Source: an uncultured Spirochaetales bacterium
GTDB taxonomy: Bacteria; Spirochaetota; Spirochaetia; Sphaerochaetales; Sphaerochaetaceae
Assembly (NCBI GenBank): GCA_949283235.1
Contig: CASDRY010000014.1
Location: forward strand, 1-43,065
Direction: 5' to 3'
Length of the DNA: 43,065 nucleotides
Shown piece by piece: positions 34,113-41,726 of this stretch (the first letter of the stretch is position 1; the number at the start of each line of letters is the position of its first letter). Below the pieces are notes generated by a model. That model was given only the letters and a program-made list of their open reading frames with translations. It ran no database searches and was not told where the DNA came from. The translations under genes were made by a program, and so were the position numbers.

Positions 34113-35300
34113 ATGTCTACAAGATTATGTACACCGACAAGGGTAACTCTGGGAAAAGGTGCAGAGAATTCACTTGGAAAAGAACTTACAATAGATGGAG
34201 CTAAGAAAGTTCTCATCCACTACGGCTCTGAGAGAATAGTCAAAGATGGATTGATGAAAAGGCTAACAGACCAGCTTGATGAATGCGATATTGGCTATGT
34301 CATGCTTGGTGGAGTAAAGCCAAATCCTAGAGTTTCGCTCGTAAGAGAAGGCATAGAGCTTGGAAGGAAAGAAGGCATCGATTACATCATCGCAGTAGGC
34401 GGTGGCTCTGTAATAGACAGCGCGAAAGCTATTGCTTATGGTCTGTATGACAAGCAGGAGGACGATGTCTGGGACTTCTATGATGGCACACGAAAGCCTG
34501 AAGGAGCTTATCCAATAGGAGTTGTTCTCACGCTATCCGCAACCGGCTCTGAAATGAGTGATAGTTCTGTTATCACGAATGAAGATGGAAAGATGAAGAG
34601 AGGCTATAACTCAGACTATTGCCGTCCTCGTTTCGCTCTTCTTAATCCAGAGCTTACTTATACAGTGCCGCCTTATCATACATCATGCGGAACTGCAGAT
34701 ATGATGATGCATACAATCGAGAGATTCTTCCATGCAGGTAAGAGCCTGGAGCTTACAGACAATCTCTCAATAGCTCTCCTGAAAACTGTTGTTGAAAATG
34801 GTGTGAAGGTTCTTCAGAATCCTATGGATTATGAAGCAAGAAAGAATCTAATGTGGGCTTCTTCGCTTTCGCATAACGGCTTAATGCAGGAAGGTAATGA
34901 GCAGAGAGGAGACTGGGCTTGCCATCAGATGGAACACGAGCTTTCAGGAATGTTCGATGTAGCGCATGGAGCTGGACTCACAGCTATCTGGGGAACTTGG
35001 GCTCGTTATGTTATGCTGGAGAATCCGGAAAGATTTTCAAAGCTTGGAGCCGGAGTCTTCGGTATAAAGATAACAGGCTCTGTTGAGCGCGATGCAGAGA
35101 ATGCAATCAAAGCATTTGAAGATTATTTCAGGGAAATCCATATGCCTGTATCAATCAGGGAACTTGGAATCAATCTCACAAACAAGGAAATAGAAGAGCT
35201 TGCAGATAATGCTGTATTCCATGGCAAGCGTACACTTGGAGCTTTCAAAGTCCTGCAGAAAGAGGATATTGCGAAGATATACGAGAAAGCATCCAAGTAA
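34113..35300 (+). CDS. Iron-containing alcohol dehydrogenase (butanol dehydrogenase type)
   Basis: A 395-residue Fe-ADH family enzyme, resembling the NADPH-dependent butanol/aldehyde reductases (BdhA/YqhD). Nucleotide motif AVGGGSVIDSAKAIA, LSATGSEMSDSSVI, and probable metal ligands in CGTADMMMHTIERFFH and MEHELSGMFDVAHGAGLTAIW. GGAGG precedes the ATG, 1 nt after the REC/PPDK-like stop, so the genes are co-transcribed. It probably reduces aldehydes to alcohols and thus reoxidises NAD(P)H in fermentation. Exact substrate cannot be read. A terminator follows. Confidence 0.93.
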   Translation: MSTRLCTPTRVTLGKGAENSLGKELTIDGAKKVLIHYGSERIVKDGLMKRLTDQLDECDIGYVMLGGVKPNPRVSLVREGIELGRKEGIDYIIAVGGGSVIDSAKAIAYGLYDKQEDDVWDFYDGTRKPEGAYPIGVVLTLSATGSEMSDSSVITNEDGKMKRGYNSDYCRPRFALLNPELTYTVPPYHTSCGTADMMMHTIERFFHAGKSLELTDNLSIALLKTVVENGVKVLQNPMDYEARKNLMWASSLSHNGLMQEGNEQRGDWACHQMEHELSGMFDVAHGAGLTAIWGTWARYVMLENPERFSKLGAGVFGIKITGSVERDAENAIKAFEDYFREIHMPVSIRELGINLTNKEIEELADNAVFHGKRTLGAFKVLQKEDIAKIYEKASK

Positions 35301-35309
35301 ATCAGATAC

Positions 35310-35345
35310 ATATCCCTCCACATTTTTGCGGAGGGATATTATTCT
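35310..35345 (+). terminator. Terminator of the alcohol dehydrogenase operon
   Basis: ATATCCCTCC and GGAGGGATAT form a perfect 10-bp stem with a 10-base loop, followed by TATTCTTG. It lies 10 nt after the stop. Confidence 0.75.
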
Positions 35346-35455
35346 TGCTTGATTTATAGCTAAAACTTACCATCGCTCATGTTGGATAGAATTCTTAAAA
35401 CCAGAAATCTATCTATTATCTATTCTTTCGATGACAAATTATCCTGGATTTGCAA

Positions 35456-35698
35456 TCAATGAACTGGGGTGCTGCAATAATACAGCTCATCTGGGCAAAG
35501 GTCCTGTCCATCTTTCCATTCAACAGTATAGCCATTAGTCCTCACTGTTTTGAAGTATGATGGCTCTGCCAGTTTTCCGTACCATTCTCCTTTGATATAT
35601 GGTTTGACATCCATTATCTTGCACTCTCCTGAATCGAATTCTACAAGAATACGAGAATCATCAAGAGCACTTACGCTGATAGCTGTAGGTCTGAGCAT
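35456..35698 (-). CDS. DUF2442-family protein
   Basis: An 80-residue protein matching the DUF2442 family (ISVSALDDSRILVEFDSGECKIMDVKPYIKGEWYGKLAEPSYFKTVRTNGYTVEWKDGQDLCPDELY). DUF2442 genes usually sit beside a DUF4160 gene in a small two-gene unit of toxin-antitoxin-like character. Here the upstream neighbour is a decayed DUF4160 gene (35711-35870), so the pair is no longer complete. GGAAGG provides the Shine-Dalgarno. Length is normal; the last residues (YYCSTPVH) appear intact. Confidence 0.85.
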   Translation of the reverse strand: MLRPTAISVSALDDSRILVEFDSGECKIMDVKPYIKGEWYGKLAEPSYFKTVRTNGYTVEWKDGQDLCPDELYYCSTPVH

Positions 35699-35710
35699 AT
35701 TTAACCTTCC

Positions 35711-35870
35711 TTATCTAAGAGGATCAATTCTGAAACATCCATCTCCTGCTGAAAGCAGATCCAACCAGACTGCAAATCCTCCTGATGAATCATTATTCAG
35801 GCTTTTACAAGCGTAAGCTTATTCGATTGGAAACTACCTTCCAGAATCTCACCATCGAGGGCAATCACGC
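35711..35870 (-). pseudogene. DUF4160 gene remnant
   Basis: Three stretches in neighbouring frames reconstruct the DUF4160 C-terminus: VIALDGEILEGSFQSNKLTLVKA, then TGA where the family has Trp, then IMIHQEDLQSGW, a one-base loss, and DLLSAGDGCFRIDPLR before a TAA at 35711-35713. The N-terminal part (the usual PHFHA region) is not recognisable upstream. So the gene has at least one nonsense and one frameshift lesion. It ends 12 nt before the DUF2442 start. Confidence 0.75.
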
Positions 35871-36036
35871 CACCTCACTACCATACACAATGAATAATAA
35901 TTCATTAAGAGCAATCCACACATTGTATTTATTTCAGGAACAAATACCTTAATTTCATAACTGTAGCAAAGGGGTAATTTTTCTCAAAAATCCCTCGTAT
36001 TGTCCCTTCGGGAGATGGAACTTTGTATTTTGATAA

Positions 36037-36067
36037 AAATAACTCCTTACAAAATAAGGAGTTATTT
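36037..36067 (-). terminator. tRNA-Cys terminator
   Basis: AAATAACTCCTTA and TAAGGAGTTATTT form a perfect 13-bp stem with a 5-base loop, 5 nt after the tRNA 3' end, with T-rich sequence inside and beyond the arm. Confidence 0.8.
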
Positions 36068-36071
36068 CAAA

Positions 36072-36146
36072 AGGTGCGAATCGGATTCGAACCGATGAAA
36101 AAACGGTTTTGCAGACCGTCCCCTTAGGCCACTTGGGTATCGCACC
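36072..36146 (-). tRNA. tRNA-Cys (anticodon GCA)
   Basis: On the minus strand the acceptor stem GGTGCGA pairs with TCGCACC; discriminator T; anticodon stem ACGGT/ACCGT with loop CTGCAAA giving anticodon GCA; T arm TCGGTTCGAATCCGA. No CCA is encoded. It has its own promoter and terminator. Confidence 0.95.
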
Positions 36147-36166
36147 AAACATTAAGTTGCTTTATG

Positions 36167-36195
36167 ACTTTAGCAGAATAATTATGTTCAATCAA
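36167..36195 (-). promoter_or_regulatory. tRNA-Cys promoter
   Basis: -35 TTGATT (36195-36190), 17-base spacer, -10 TAAAGT (36172-36167), about 20 nt before the mature 5' end. Confidence 0.5.
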
Positions 36196-36267
36196 GGTAT
36201 TTGATACAAATCAACAGAATCAGCCAGGGTAACTACATTCAATATAGAAAGAAGGTTTTATCACATG

Positions 36268-36301
36268 GCTTACTCTTCTGAGTGGATTCAAAAGAGTAAG
36301 C
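36268..36301. terminator. Hairpin beyond the GDPD gene
   Basis: GCTTACTCTT and AAGAGTAAGC form a perfect 10-bp stem 18 nt past the GDPD stop (minus strand). No T-run follows on the minus strand, so it is a weak terminator or a stabilising hairpin. Confidence 0.45.
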
Positions 36302-36319
36302 TTTGATTATTGAGAATGA

Positions 36320-37042
36320 TTACCGCCCAAGAAGGCTTTTTGCTCTCTCAACTTCATTGGTTATAAGGCCATCAATTTCCCATTCAATGCATCTCTTTAT
36401 ATCTTCCTCTGTATTCACAGTCCAGACATTTATGCGTCTACCATTCGCATGGAGCTCTTTCACAGCATTATCATCAAGAATTCTGAAAGATGGATGATAG
36501 CATTCAACACCCATATCCTTCATCTCATTCCCGATATTATATAATTTAAGACCATCGAAAAGCAGAGCTATAGGAAACTCAGGAGCTATCCTCCTTATCT
36601 TCAATACTGAAAGCCAGTTGAATGAAGAAAAGAGAATTTTCTTCTCACATCCGAATTGTCTTATCAGGGCAACAGTCTTTTCCTCTATTCCAGGATAATA
36701 AACAGGAGCTGTCTTAAGCTCTATGTTTGTATACAAACCTGTATCCTTAATAAAGGAAAGATACTCTTCAAGAGATGGTATAGGAGTGAAACCGAAGCTA
36801 TCATCTTTTGTCTTCCCCGCATTGATTCGCTCCAGTTCTGAACGTGTATAATCTGAGACAAGGCCATCTTTTCCGGTTGTACGCTTAAGTGCCTCATCAT
36901 GGATAATCATAACTTCTCCATCCTTTGAGAGATGGACATCCAGCTCTATAGCATCAGCTTTATACTCAACAGCCTTTCTAAAGCTAAGCATCGTATTCTC
37001 AGGATACGCTGCGCTGTATCCTCTATGCGCGATAATTTCCAT
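36320..37042 (-). CDS. Glycerophosphodiester phosphodiesterase (GDPD)
   Basis: A 240-residue enzyme of the UgpQ/GlpQ family that hydrolyses glycerophosphodiesters to glycerol-3-phosphate and an alcohol. Catalytic motifs: EIIAHRGYSAAYPENT (HR), AIELDVHLSKDGEVMIIHDE (E, D, H), IELK, and the late INVWTVNTEEDI. No signal peptide, so cytoplasmic. I take ATG 37042 as the start; the frame opens 7 codons earlier at a TTG that lies inside a GGAGG, and that GGAGG is too far (14 nt) from the ATG. A promoter (TTGCAA, 17, TATTCA) ends exactly 6 nt before the ATG, so a leaderless mRNA is likely. Confidence 0.92.
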   Translation of the reverse strand: MEIIAHRGYSAAYPENTMLSFRKAVEYKADAIELDVHLSKDGEVMIIHDEALKRTTGKDGLVSDYTRSELERINAGKTKDDSFGFTPIPSLEEYLSFIKDTGLYTNIELKTAPVYYPGIEEKTVALIRQFGCEKKILFSSFNWLSVLKIRRIAPEFPIALLFDGLKLYNIGNEMKDMGVECYHPSFRILDDNAVKELHANGRRINVWTVNTEEDIKRCIEWEIDGLITNEVERAKSLLGR

Positions 37043-37048
37043 ATCTAC

Positions 37049-37077
37049 TGAATAAACCTCCAATCAATGAATTGCAA
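37049..37077 (-). promoter_or_regulatory. Promoter giving a leaderless mRNA (GDPD gene)
   Basis: -35 TTGCAA (37077-37072), 17-base spacer, -10 TATTCA (37054-37049), then 6 nt to the ATG at 37042. The -10 is weak (3 of 6). Confidence 0.4.
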
Positions 37078-37100
37078 GTGAAGAAATACAGCTTTCGCAT

Positions 37101-37129
37101 TTGACAACTCCTTCTCTCATTGCGATATT
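37101..37129 (+). promoter_or_regulatory. Promoter giving a leaderless mRNA (zinc-ribbon gene)
   Basis: Perfect -35 TTGACA (37101-37106), 17-base spacer, -10 GATATT (37124-37129), then 6 nt (CATTCT) to the ATG at 37136. No Shine-Dalgarno. The clearest leaderless case in the window. Confidence 0.7.
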
Positions 37130-37135
37130 CATTCT

Positions 37136-37543
37136 ATGGGAAATGGACTTTTCTCGGGACGCAATGGTTCCGATGCGTTATCTGTATTTCTAACAGCAGC
37201 AGCCTTGGTTCTTGCAGTAGCTGCCTCTGTAATAACAACAGAGGTGGCAAGATATATTGTATCAGCTATAGCAATTGTTCTTGTTGTAATAGCAGCAGTG
37301 AGAATGCTCAGCACTAACATTGCAAAAAGAAGAGCTGAAAATGAGAAATTTCTGGCTTTTTTCAGGAAATTCAAAAAAGATCCTCAGAAGAAGGCTGAAA
37401 AAGCAAGAAGAAAAGAAGACAAGAAGACACATGCATACTTCAAGTGTCCTGAATGCAAGAAGGAACTCAGAGTCCCCAGAGGCAAGGGAAAGATCAGAAT
37501 CACATGTCCCCACTGCGGACATCAGTTTATAAAGAAGACCTGA
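37136..37543 (+). CDS. Membrane protein with C-terminal zinc ribbon
   Basis: A 135-residue protein. Two adjacent hydrophobic helices at about 17-35 and 39-57 (VFLTAAALVLAVAASVI, IVSAIAIVLVVIAAV), a long basic linker (RKFKKDPQKKAEKARRKEDKK), then a zinc ribbon CPECKKELRVPRGKGKIRITCPHCG with paired CxxC. It starts an operon with a DUF5685 gene (1 nt after) and a J-domain gene. The ribbon may recruit or sense partners at the membrane; function unknown. Promoter geometry predicts a leaderless mRNA. Confidence 0.85.
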   Translation: MGNGLFSGRNGSDALSVFLTAAALVLAVAASVITTEVARYIVSAIAIVLVVIAAVRMLSTNIAKRRAENEKFLAFFRKFKKDPQKKAEKARRKEDKKTHAYFKCPECKKELRVPRGKGKIRITCPHCGHQFIKKT

Positions 37544-37544
37544 T

Positions 37545-38342
37545 ATGTTCGGTTATGTTATGGCGAATGCCTCCTCGCTTTCAAAAGAGGAGAAGGAAGT
37601 ATACAAAGCCCACTACTGCGGACTATGTAAAGTACTGAGAGAACATTATGGACAGAAAGCTATAATGGCACTCTCTTATGATATGGTATTTCTGGAAATG
37701 GTCCTTGCAGATCTAACAGACTCAGATGAGACAAAGGGGAAAGAGAGATGTATCCCCCATCCTGTGAAAGAACACGAATATATAATCACAGCTTATTCAG
37801 AGTATGCGGCAGATATGCAGATGCTCCTTGGGTACTACTCTCTTCTCGATAAAGTAAAAGATGAGGGAAAGGGAAAGAGCGAAGAGAAGAAGATGAGAGC
37901 CCTTCTTCCTGACCTCGAGAAGAAATATCCGAGAATTGCGGTAGCGATAAAAACAGGGCTGGATAGAATCGGAGAAAACGAGGAGAAGAATTCAAAAGAT
38001 GCAGAGACTATGTCTCTTCTTTTCGGAACTATCCTTGGGGAAGTATTCGTTTATGATGATACATCATTCTTCCGAGATGATCTGAGAAGCCTTGGCTGTG
38101 CTCTTGGTCGTTTCATTTATCTTCTCGATGCATGGTGCGATAGAAAAAAAGATGAGAAAGAAGGTGCGTATAACCCCCTTTCCAATGACATAACAGAGAG
38201 CAGGATGAAAGAAATGCTCCTGGATGCAGCAGCCTCTGCTTCAGCAGCTTTTGAAAGACTGCCTCTGGATCAGCATATTTTCATTCTTAGGAATATCCTT
38301 TACAGTGGAATCTGGTCCAAATTCAAGGAAGAGAAGAAATGA
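37545..38342 (+). CDS. DUF5685-family protein
   Basis: A 265-residue predicted cytoplasmic protein with the DUF5685 start MFGYVMANASSLSKEEKEVYKAHYCGLCKVLREHYG; the CxxC (HYCGLCK) could bind metal. The rest is helical, with a charged segment (KDEGKGKSEEKKMR) and a late LGRFIYLLDAWCDRKKDEKEGAYNPL, typical of the family. It lies 1 nt after the zinc-ribbon gene and overlaps the J-domain gene by 4 nt. DUF5685 genes next to J-domain genes are also seen in Firmicutes as I recall, so the linkage may be conserved. Function unknown. Confidence 0.85.
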   Translation: MFGYVMANASSLSKEEKEVYKAHYCGLCKVLREHYGQKAIMALSYDMVFLEMVLADLTDSDETKGKERCIPHPVKEHEYIITAYSEYAADMQMLLGYYSLLDKVKDEGKGKSEEKKMRALLPDLEKKYPRIAVAIKTGLDRIGENEEKNSKDAETMSLLFGTILGEVFVYDDTSFFRDDLRSLGCALGRFIYLLDAWCDRKKDEKEGAYNPLSNDITESRMKEMLLDAAASASAAFERLPLDQHIFILRNILYSGIWSKFKEEKK

Positions 38343-38929
38343 GCGATCCATATAAAGTTCTTGGCCTTAGCCCGAATGCCTCAGACGAGGAAGTAAAGAA
38401 GGCCTATAAGACTCTTGCAAAGAAATACCATCCAGATGTAGCTGGAAACAATCCAGAAGCTGCAAGAAAGATGCAGGAGATAAATGCGGCATATGATCAG
38501 ATTATAAACCATAAGGATAGTTATTCTTCCTCATCATCCTCTTCTTATGGCTATGGATATGGAGGATATAGGGCAGCAAGCGAGCAAGAAGAACCAATAG
38601 AGCTCAGAGCAGCTGTTGCATATATAAATGCAAGACGTTTCGTGGAGGCACTCAATGCCCTTGGCATGGTACCGATGGAAAAACGCTCTGGAAGATGGTA
38701 CTACCTCTCTGCATATGCAAAAGCCCACACTGGAGACAGCGTAGGCGCTATGAGAGATATAGAGGTAGCTATTCAGAAAGAACCGGGTAATGTGACATAT
38801 CTTGCATTCAGGGATAGGCTGACAGGGAGAAGATCAGCCTATGAAGACTACTCAAGGTCATTCGGAGGATTCAGTACAGGATTCTTCCCCTGCTGCTTCC
38901 CATTCTTCCCCTGCTGCTGCATTATCTAA
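38339..38929 (+). CDS. J-domain protein with cysteine-rich tail
   Basis: A 196-residue DnaJ-type co-chaperone. J domain at 1-65 (DPYKVLGLSPNASDEEVKKAYKTLAKKYHPDVAG, with HPD), a serine/tyrosine/glycine-rich linker, a helical region about 85-160 (ELRAAVAYINARRFVEALNALGMV, YAKAHTGDSVGAMRDIEVAIQ) resembling TPR repeats, and an unusual tail GFFPCCFPFFPCCCII with five cysteines. It should stimulate an Hsp70 through HPD; the tail may be acylated or bind metal (inference). It ends the operon and overlaps the convergent TetR gene by 8 nt. Confidence 0.88.
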   Translation: MSDPYKVLGLSPNASDEEVKKAYKTLAKKYHPDVAGNNPEAARKMQEINAAYDQIINHKDSYSSSSSSSYGYGYGGYRAASEQEEPIELRAAVAYINARRFVEALNALGMVPMEKRSGRWYYLSAYAKAHTGDSVGAMRDIEVAIQKEPGNVTYLAFRDRLTGRRSAYEDYSRSFGGFSTGFFPCCFPFFPCCCII

Positions 38930-39527
38930 GCTCCACAAAATCCCGAACGGCGGAACCGATCATTCTTGTAAGAAGATCTGGCAGATCTTCCAATGTAAGC
39001 GGCAATGTTTCGTTGAGCACATCAATGTAGATATGCATCACTCCCGAAATGAGAAAATCAAAAGTCCCTTTTATCTGGGCTTTCACCTTCGGATCAGATG
39101 CATAGTGCTGCATTGCCGTTGACTCAAGAAGATAATTCATAATCCTGAATCTGGATTCAATCATCGAATTACGAAAATCCTCAACGGAAAGCATCAGTCT
39201 GTAATACTCTTTATCTTTTGCAATGAGTGCTGAAAGCGCTTCAAAAAGAGGATGAGGATTAGCGATTATCAAATCAGGAGTCAGTTCTCCGAAAGCTTCA
39301 TGCAATTCTGACATTGCAAGCTCCTTAACGGAATCTAATACCTCTCCTATATCACGGAAATGCGCATAGAACGTTCCCCTGTTGATATCAGCAGTGCGAA
39401 CGATATCCGTTATAGTAATCTTCTCAAATGGCTTTTCCCGCATCATACTGATAAGCGCTTCACGAATGAGGCGCTTGGATCTAAGCGAGCTCCGGTATTC
39501 AGCCTTCGTTCGTTTCTTTTCCTCCAT
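38922..39527 (-). CDS. TetR-family transcriptional regulator
   Basis: A 201-residue regulator. The N-terminal HTH (KRLIREALISMMREKPFEKITITDIVRTADINRGTFYAHFRDIGEVLD) is typical of TetR; the helical C-terminal part should bind a ligand. GGGGAGG precedes the ATG. It is convergent with the J-domain gene, overlapping by 8 nt with no terminator between. A dyad GAATGA-N11-TCATTC at 39574-39596, upstream of its start, may be its own operator. Target genes other than itself are not apparent. Confidence 0.9.
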   Translation of the reverse strand: MEEKKRTKAEYRSSLRSKRLIREALISMMREKPFEKITITDIVRTADINRGTFYAHFRDIGEVLDSVKELAMSELHEAFGELTPDLIIANPHPLFEALSALIAKDKEYYRLMLSVEDFRNSMIESRFRIMNYLLESTAMQHYASDPKVKAQIKGTFDFLISGVMHIYIDVLNETLPLTLEDLPDLLTRMIGSAVRDFVELR

Positions 39528-39573
39528 TCTCTGCCTCCCCTATGTTTCTTTTAGTTTAGTATGGATTGTTACA

Positions 39574-39596
39574 GAATGAAAGAAAATTGTTCATTC
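39574..39596. promoter_or_regulatory. Possible TetR operator
   Basis: GAATGA (39574-39579) and TCATTC (39591-39596) are inverted around 11 bases, in the gap before the TetR gene at 39527. Size and placement fit autoregulation; unproven. Confidence 0.35.
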
Positions 39597-39620
39597 ATTA
39601 CTATTTAAAAATGTCGGAAT

Positions 39621-40427
39621 TCAAGTTTTTACTATACTTAGAACGTGCTTTATACCAATATCTAACCCATCCTGATCAACAGGAGGAGCTATCCATGAAG
39701 CAACTTCTTTCAGGTCCTCTGAAGCGTTTCCCATAGCAATACCGAAGGCTGCATGTTCCACCATTTCGATATCATTTGCGCCATCGCCGAATGCCGCAGT
39801 TTCTGAAATATCCTCTCCAAGATATTCAAGAATACGATCAATTCCTGTTGCCTTGGTAATCCCATTCATGACAATTTCACCCATCATGCGGGAAGGAAGG
39901 CCAACAGTGTTATCAACAACGGAAAAACGTCCTTGAAGGTCTTTCCTTACATCTTCAAGGGCATAATTATCTGTAACATAAAGGAGTTTTATGACTTCAG
40001 TCCCTTCAGGGATATCATCAGAGACAATAAGAGAGGAAAGAGAAACCTCCTGCCCTGCATACTTCCTCATCTTACTACGCCAGAATTCAAGAGCTTCTTC
40101 GGAGACATAAGTTCCCTTCTCGCTCTGGACAAGCACCCTGAAACCTTTGCTTCTGCAATAAGAAAGGATGTAGTCCCGCTCAGCGGAGGTCATCACAGCC
40201 CTATAAATCTGCTTGCCATTTACGATGATATCAGCACCAGCTGAGAAAACTCCGCCGTCAAAACCTATCTCATAAACTGAATCGAGAACTTCAACAGGGC
40301 TTCTTCCTGTTGCCAGGAAAGCCCTGTGCCCATCTCTTCGAAGCTTCCTTATAGCTGCCACAGCACTATCAGGCGCGGAACGACCGAAAGGGAGGATTGT
40401 CCCATCTATATCGAAAAAGAAGTTCAT
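39621..40427 (-). CDS. HAD-superfamily phosphatase (Cof type)
   Basis: A 268-residue HAD-IIB hydrolase. Motif I FFDIDGTILPFG (nucleophile D6), motif II FLATGRS, conserved Lys around ITKATGIDRIL, and motif IV AAFGDGANDIEMVEHAAFGIAMGNA. Such enzymes dephosphorylate sugar phosphates or cofactors such as FMN; the substrate is not predictable. It overlaps the threonine dehydratase gene by 4 nt (ATGA), so they form one operon. Cytoplasmic. Confidence 0.93.
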   Translation of the reverse strand: MNFFFDIDGTILPFGRSAPDSAVAAIRKLRRDGHRAFLATGRSPVEVLDSVYEIGFDGGVFSAGADIIVNGKQIYRAVMTSAERDYILSYCRSKGFRVLVQSEKGTYVSEEALEFWRSKMRKYAGQEVSLSSLIVSDDIPEGTEVIKLLYVTDNYALEDVRKDLQGRFSVVDNTVGLPSRMMGEIVMNGITKATGIDRILEYLGEDISETAAFGDGANDIEMVEHAAFGIAMGNASEDLKEVASWIAPPVDQDGLDIGIKHVLSIVKT

Positions 40428-41626
40428 CTATCCTCACCGACGAACTGGAATCCTGCCTCTGAAAGCTTTTCTTTGATTTCATTGATGTGATCGAAATTCC
40501 TGGTCTCCATCGAGACACGAAGTGTACAGTTATTGAGATATTTCTCATTTCCTGTTTTATCATGATGAACACCAACGACGTTCGCACCCGATGCAGCTAT
40601 TATCGAGGAAACTTCCACAAGCTGACCTGGCTTATCCATAAGTTCAACTGTGATATCCGCAAGTCTTCCCTCTTTGATAAGAGCCCTATTTATAACCCTG
40701 GAGAGAATCGTCACATCTATATTTCCTCCGGAAACAAGACATACTGTCTTTCCCTTAAGAGGCACTCTATGGAACAAAGCCGCAGCTACGGAGACAGCAC
40801 CAGCTCCTTCAGAAACCAGCTTCTGATTCTCCATCAGATTCAGAATAGCAACAGCTGTCTCATCATCAGAAACCGTAACGATATCATCAACGTATTTCTC
40901 GCAAAGCGAATAAGTAAGATCTCCTGGACACTTTACTGCGATACCATCAGATATAGTCGATACCGATGCGAGTGATTCCACCTTATGGTCATGAAGGGAA
41001 TCCACCATCGAAGGAGCTCCGGAAGACTGCACACCATAGACTTTCACACTAGGCTTAAGCATCTTCACTGTAAATGCTACACCTGCGATAAGGCCGCCGC
41101 CTCCTACTGGAACGATTATCGAGTCAACATCATCAAGCTGCTGAAGGATTTCAAGTCCGATAGTCCCCTGCCCCGCTATTACATCAGGATCATTGAAAGG
41201 ATGGATCATAGTGCGCCCGGTCTCTTCCATAATCTCCAGAGCACGGTTATAGGCATCATCATAAACACCCTTAACGAGCTCTACCCTTGCACCATATGCG
41301 CGAGTTGCCTCAACCTTTGAAATCGGAGCACCCTCAGGAATGCAGATTACAGCATCTATACCCTGTCTTGAAGCAGCAAGGGCAACCCCCTGTGCGTGGT
41401 TACCTGCAGAGCATGCAATTACACCTTTCTTCTTCTGCTCGTCTGTGAGACGGGAAATCTTATAATACGCACCTCTGACCTTGAACGAACCAGTAGTCTG
41501 AAGATTCTCCGTCTTGAGATAGACCTCATCAGACGGGAACATACGGGGAGCACGGATGAGATCCGTAACCCTTGCAACCTCCTTCAGAGCAAAGGAAGCT
41601 TGGTACACAGTATCTAACGTCAGCAT
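40424..41626 (-). CDS. ilvA: Threonine ammonia-lyase (threonine dehydratase)
   Basis: A 400-residue PLP enzyme converting threonine to 2-oxobutanoate and ammonia. The PLP lysine is in TGSFKVRGAYYKIS; the phosphate-binding loop is VPVGGGGLIAGVA; SAGNHAQGVALAA is the substrate loop. A C-terminal ACT domain (ADITVELMDKPGQLVEVSSIIAASGANVVGVHHD) fits allosteric control. I prefer ATG 41626 (MLTLDTVYQASFALKEVARVT), the usual family start, over one 10 codons upstream. No Shine-Dalgarno is seen, but -35 GTGACA, 17 bases and -10 TATTAT end 6 nt before this ATG, so a leaderless mRNA is likely. Role in catabolism or isoleucine synthesis is undecided. Confidence 0.94.
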   Translation of the reverse strand: MLTLDTVYQASFALKEVARVTDLIRAPRMFPSDEVYLKTENLQTTGSFKVRGAYYKISRLTDEQKKKGVIACSAGNHAQGVALAASRQGIDAVICIPEGAPISKVEATRAYGARVELVKGVYDDAYNRALEIMEETGRTMIHPFNDPDVIAGQGTIGLEILQQLDDVDSIIVPVGGGGLIAGVAFTVKMLKPSVKVYGVQSSGAPSMVDSLHDHKVESLASVSTISDGIAVKCPGDLTYSLCEKYVDDIVTVSDDETAVAILNLMENQKLVSEGAGAVSVAAALFHRVPLKGKTVCLVSGGNIDVTILSRVINRALIKEGRLADITVELMDKPGQLVEVSSIIAASGANVVGVHHDKTGNEKYLNNCTLRVSMETRNFDHINEIKEKLSEAGFQFVGEDR

Positions 41627-41632
41627 GTACCA

Positions 41633-41661
41633 ATAATACTTTTTCGCCCCCATCATGTCAC
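41633..41661 (-). promoter_or_regulatory. Promoter giving a leaderless mRNA (ilvA)
   Basis: -35 GTGACA (41661-41656), 17-base spacer, -10 TATTAT (41638-41633), then 6 nt (TGGTAC) to the ATG at 41626. Both boxes match consensus at five of six. It supports the shorter ilvA start. Confidence 0.65.
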
Positions 41662-41678
41662 GTAAAGCAAATAATTTC

Positions 41679-41706
41679 CTGCAAATTATTGATTATATGG
41701 TAAAAT
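41679..41706 (+). promoter_or_regulatory. Promoter of the second TetR gene
   Basis: Extended -10: TGG (41698-41700) then TAAAAT (41701-41706); a poor -35 CTGCAA lies 16 bases upstream. A GGGGG Shine-Dalgarno follows before the ATG at 41727. It is divergent from ilvA, 20-50 bases away. Confidence 0.45.
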
Positions 41707-41726
41707 GAATACAAAAAGGGGGATTT

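Noticed and set aside
35929..36036. Minus-strand open stretch after tRNA-Cys reading ..KYKVPSPEGTIRGIFEKNYPFATVMKLRYLFLK
   Set aside because: No start codon in frame and part of it overlaps the tRNA terminator. It could be a degenerate fragment or chance.
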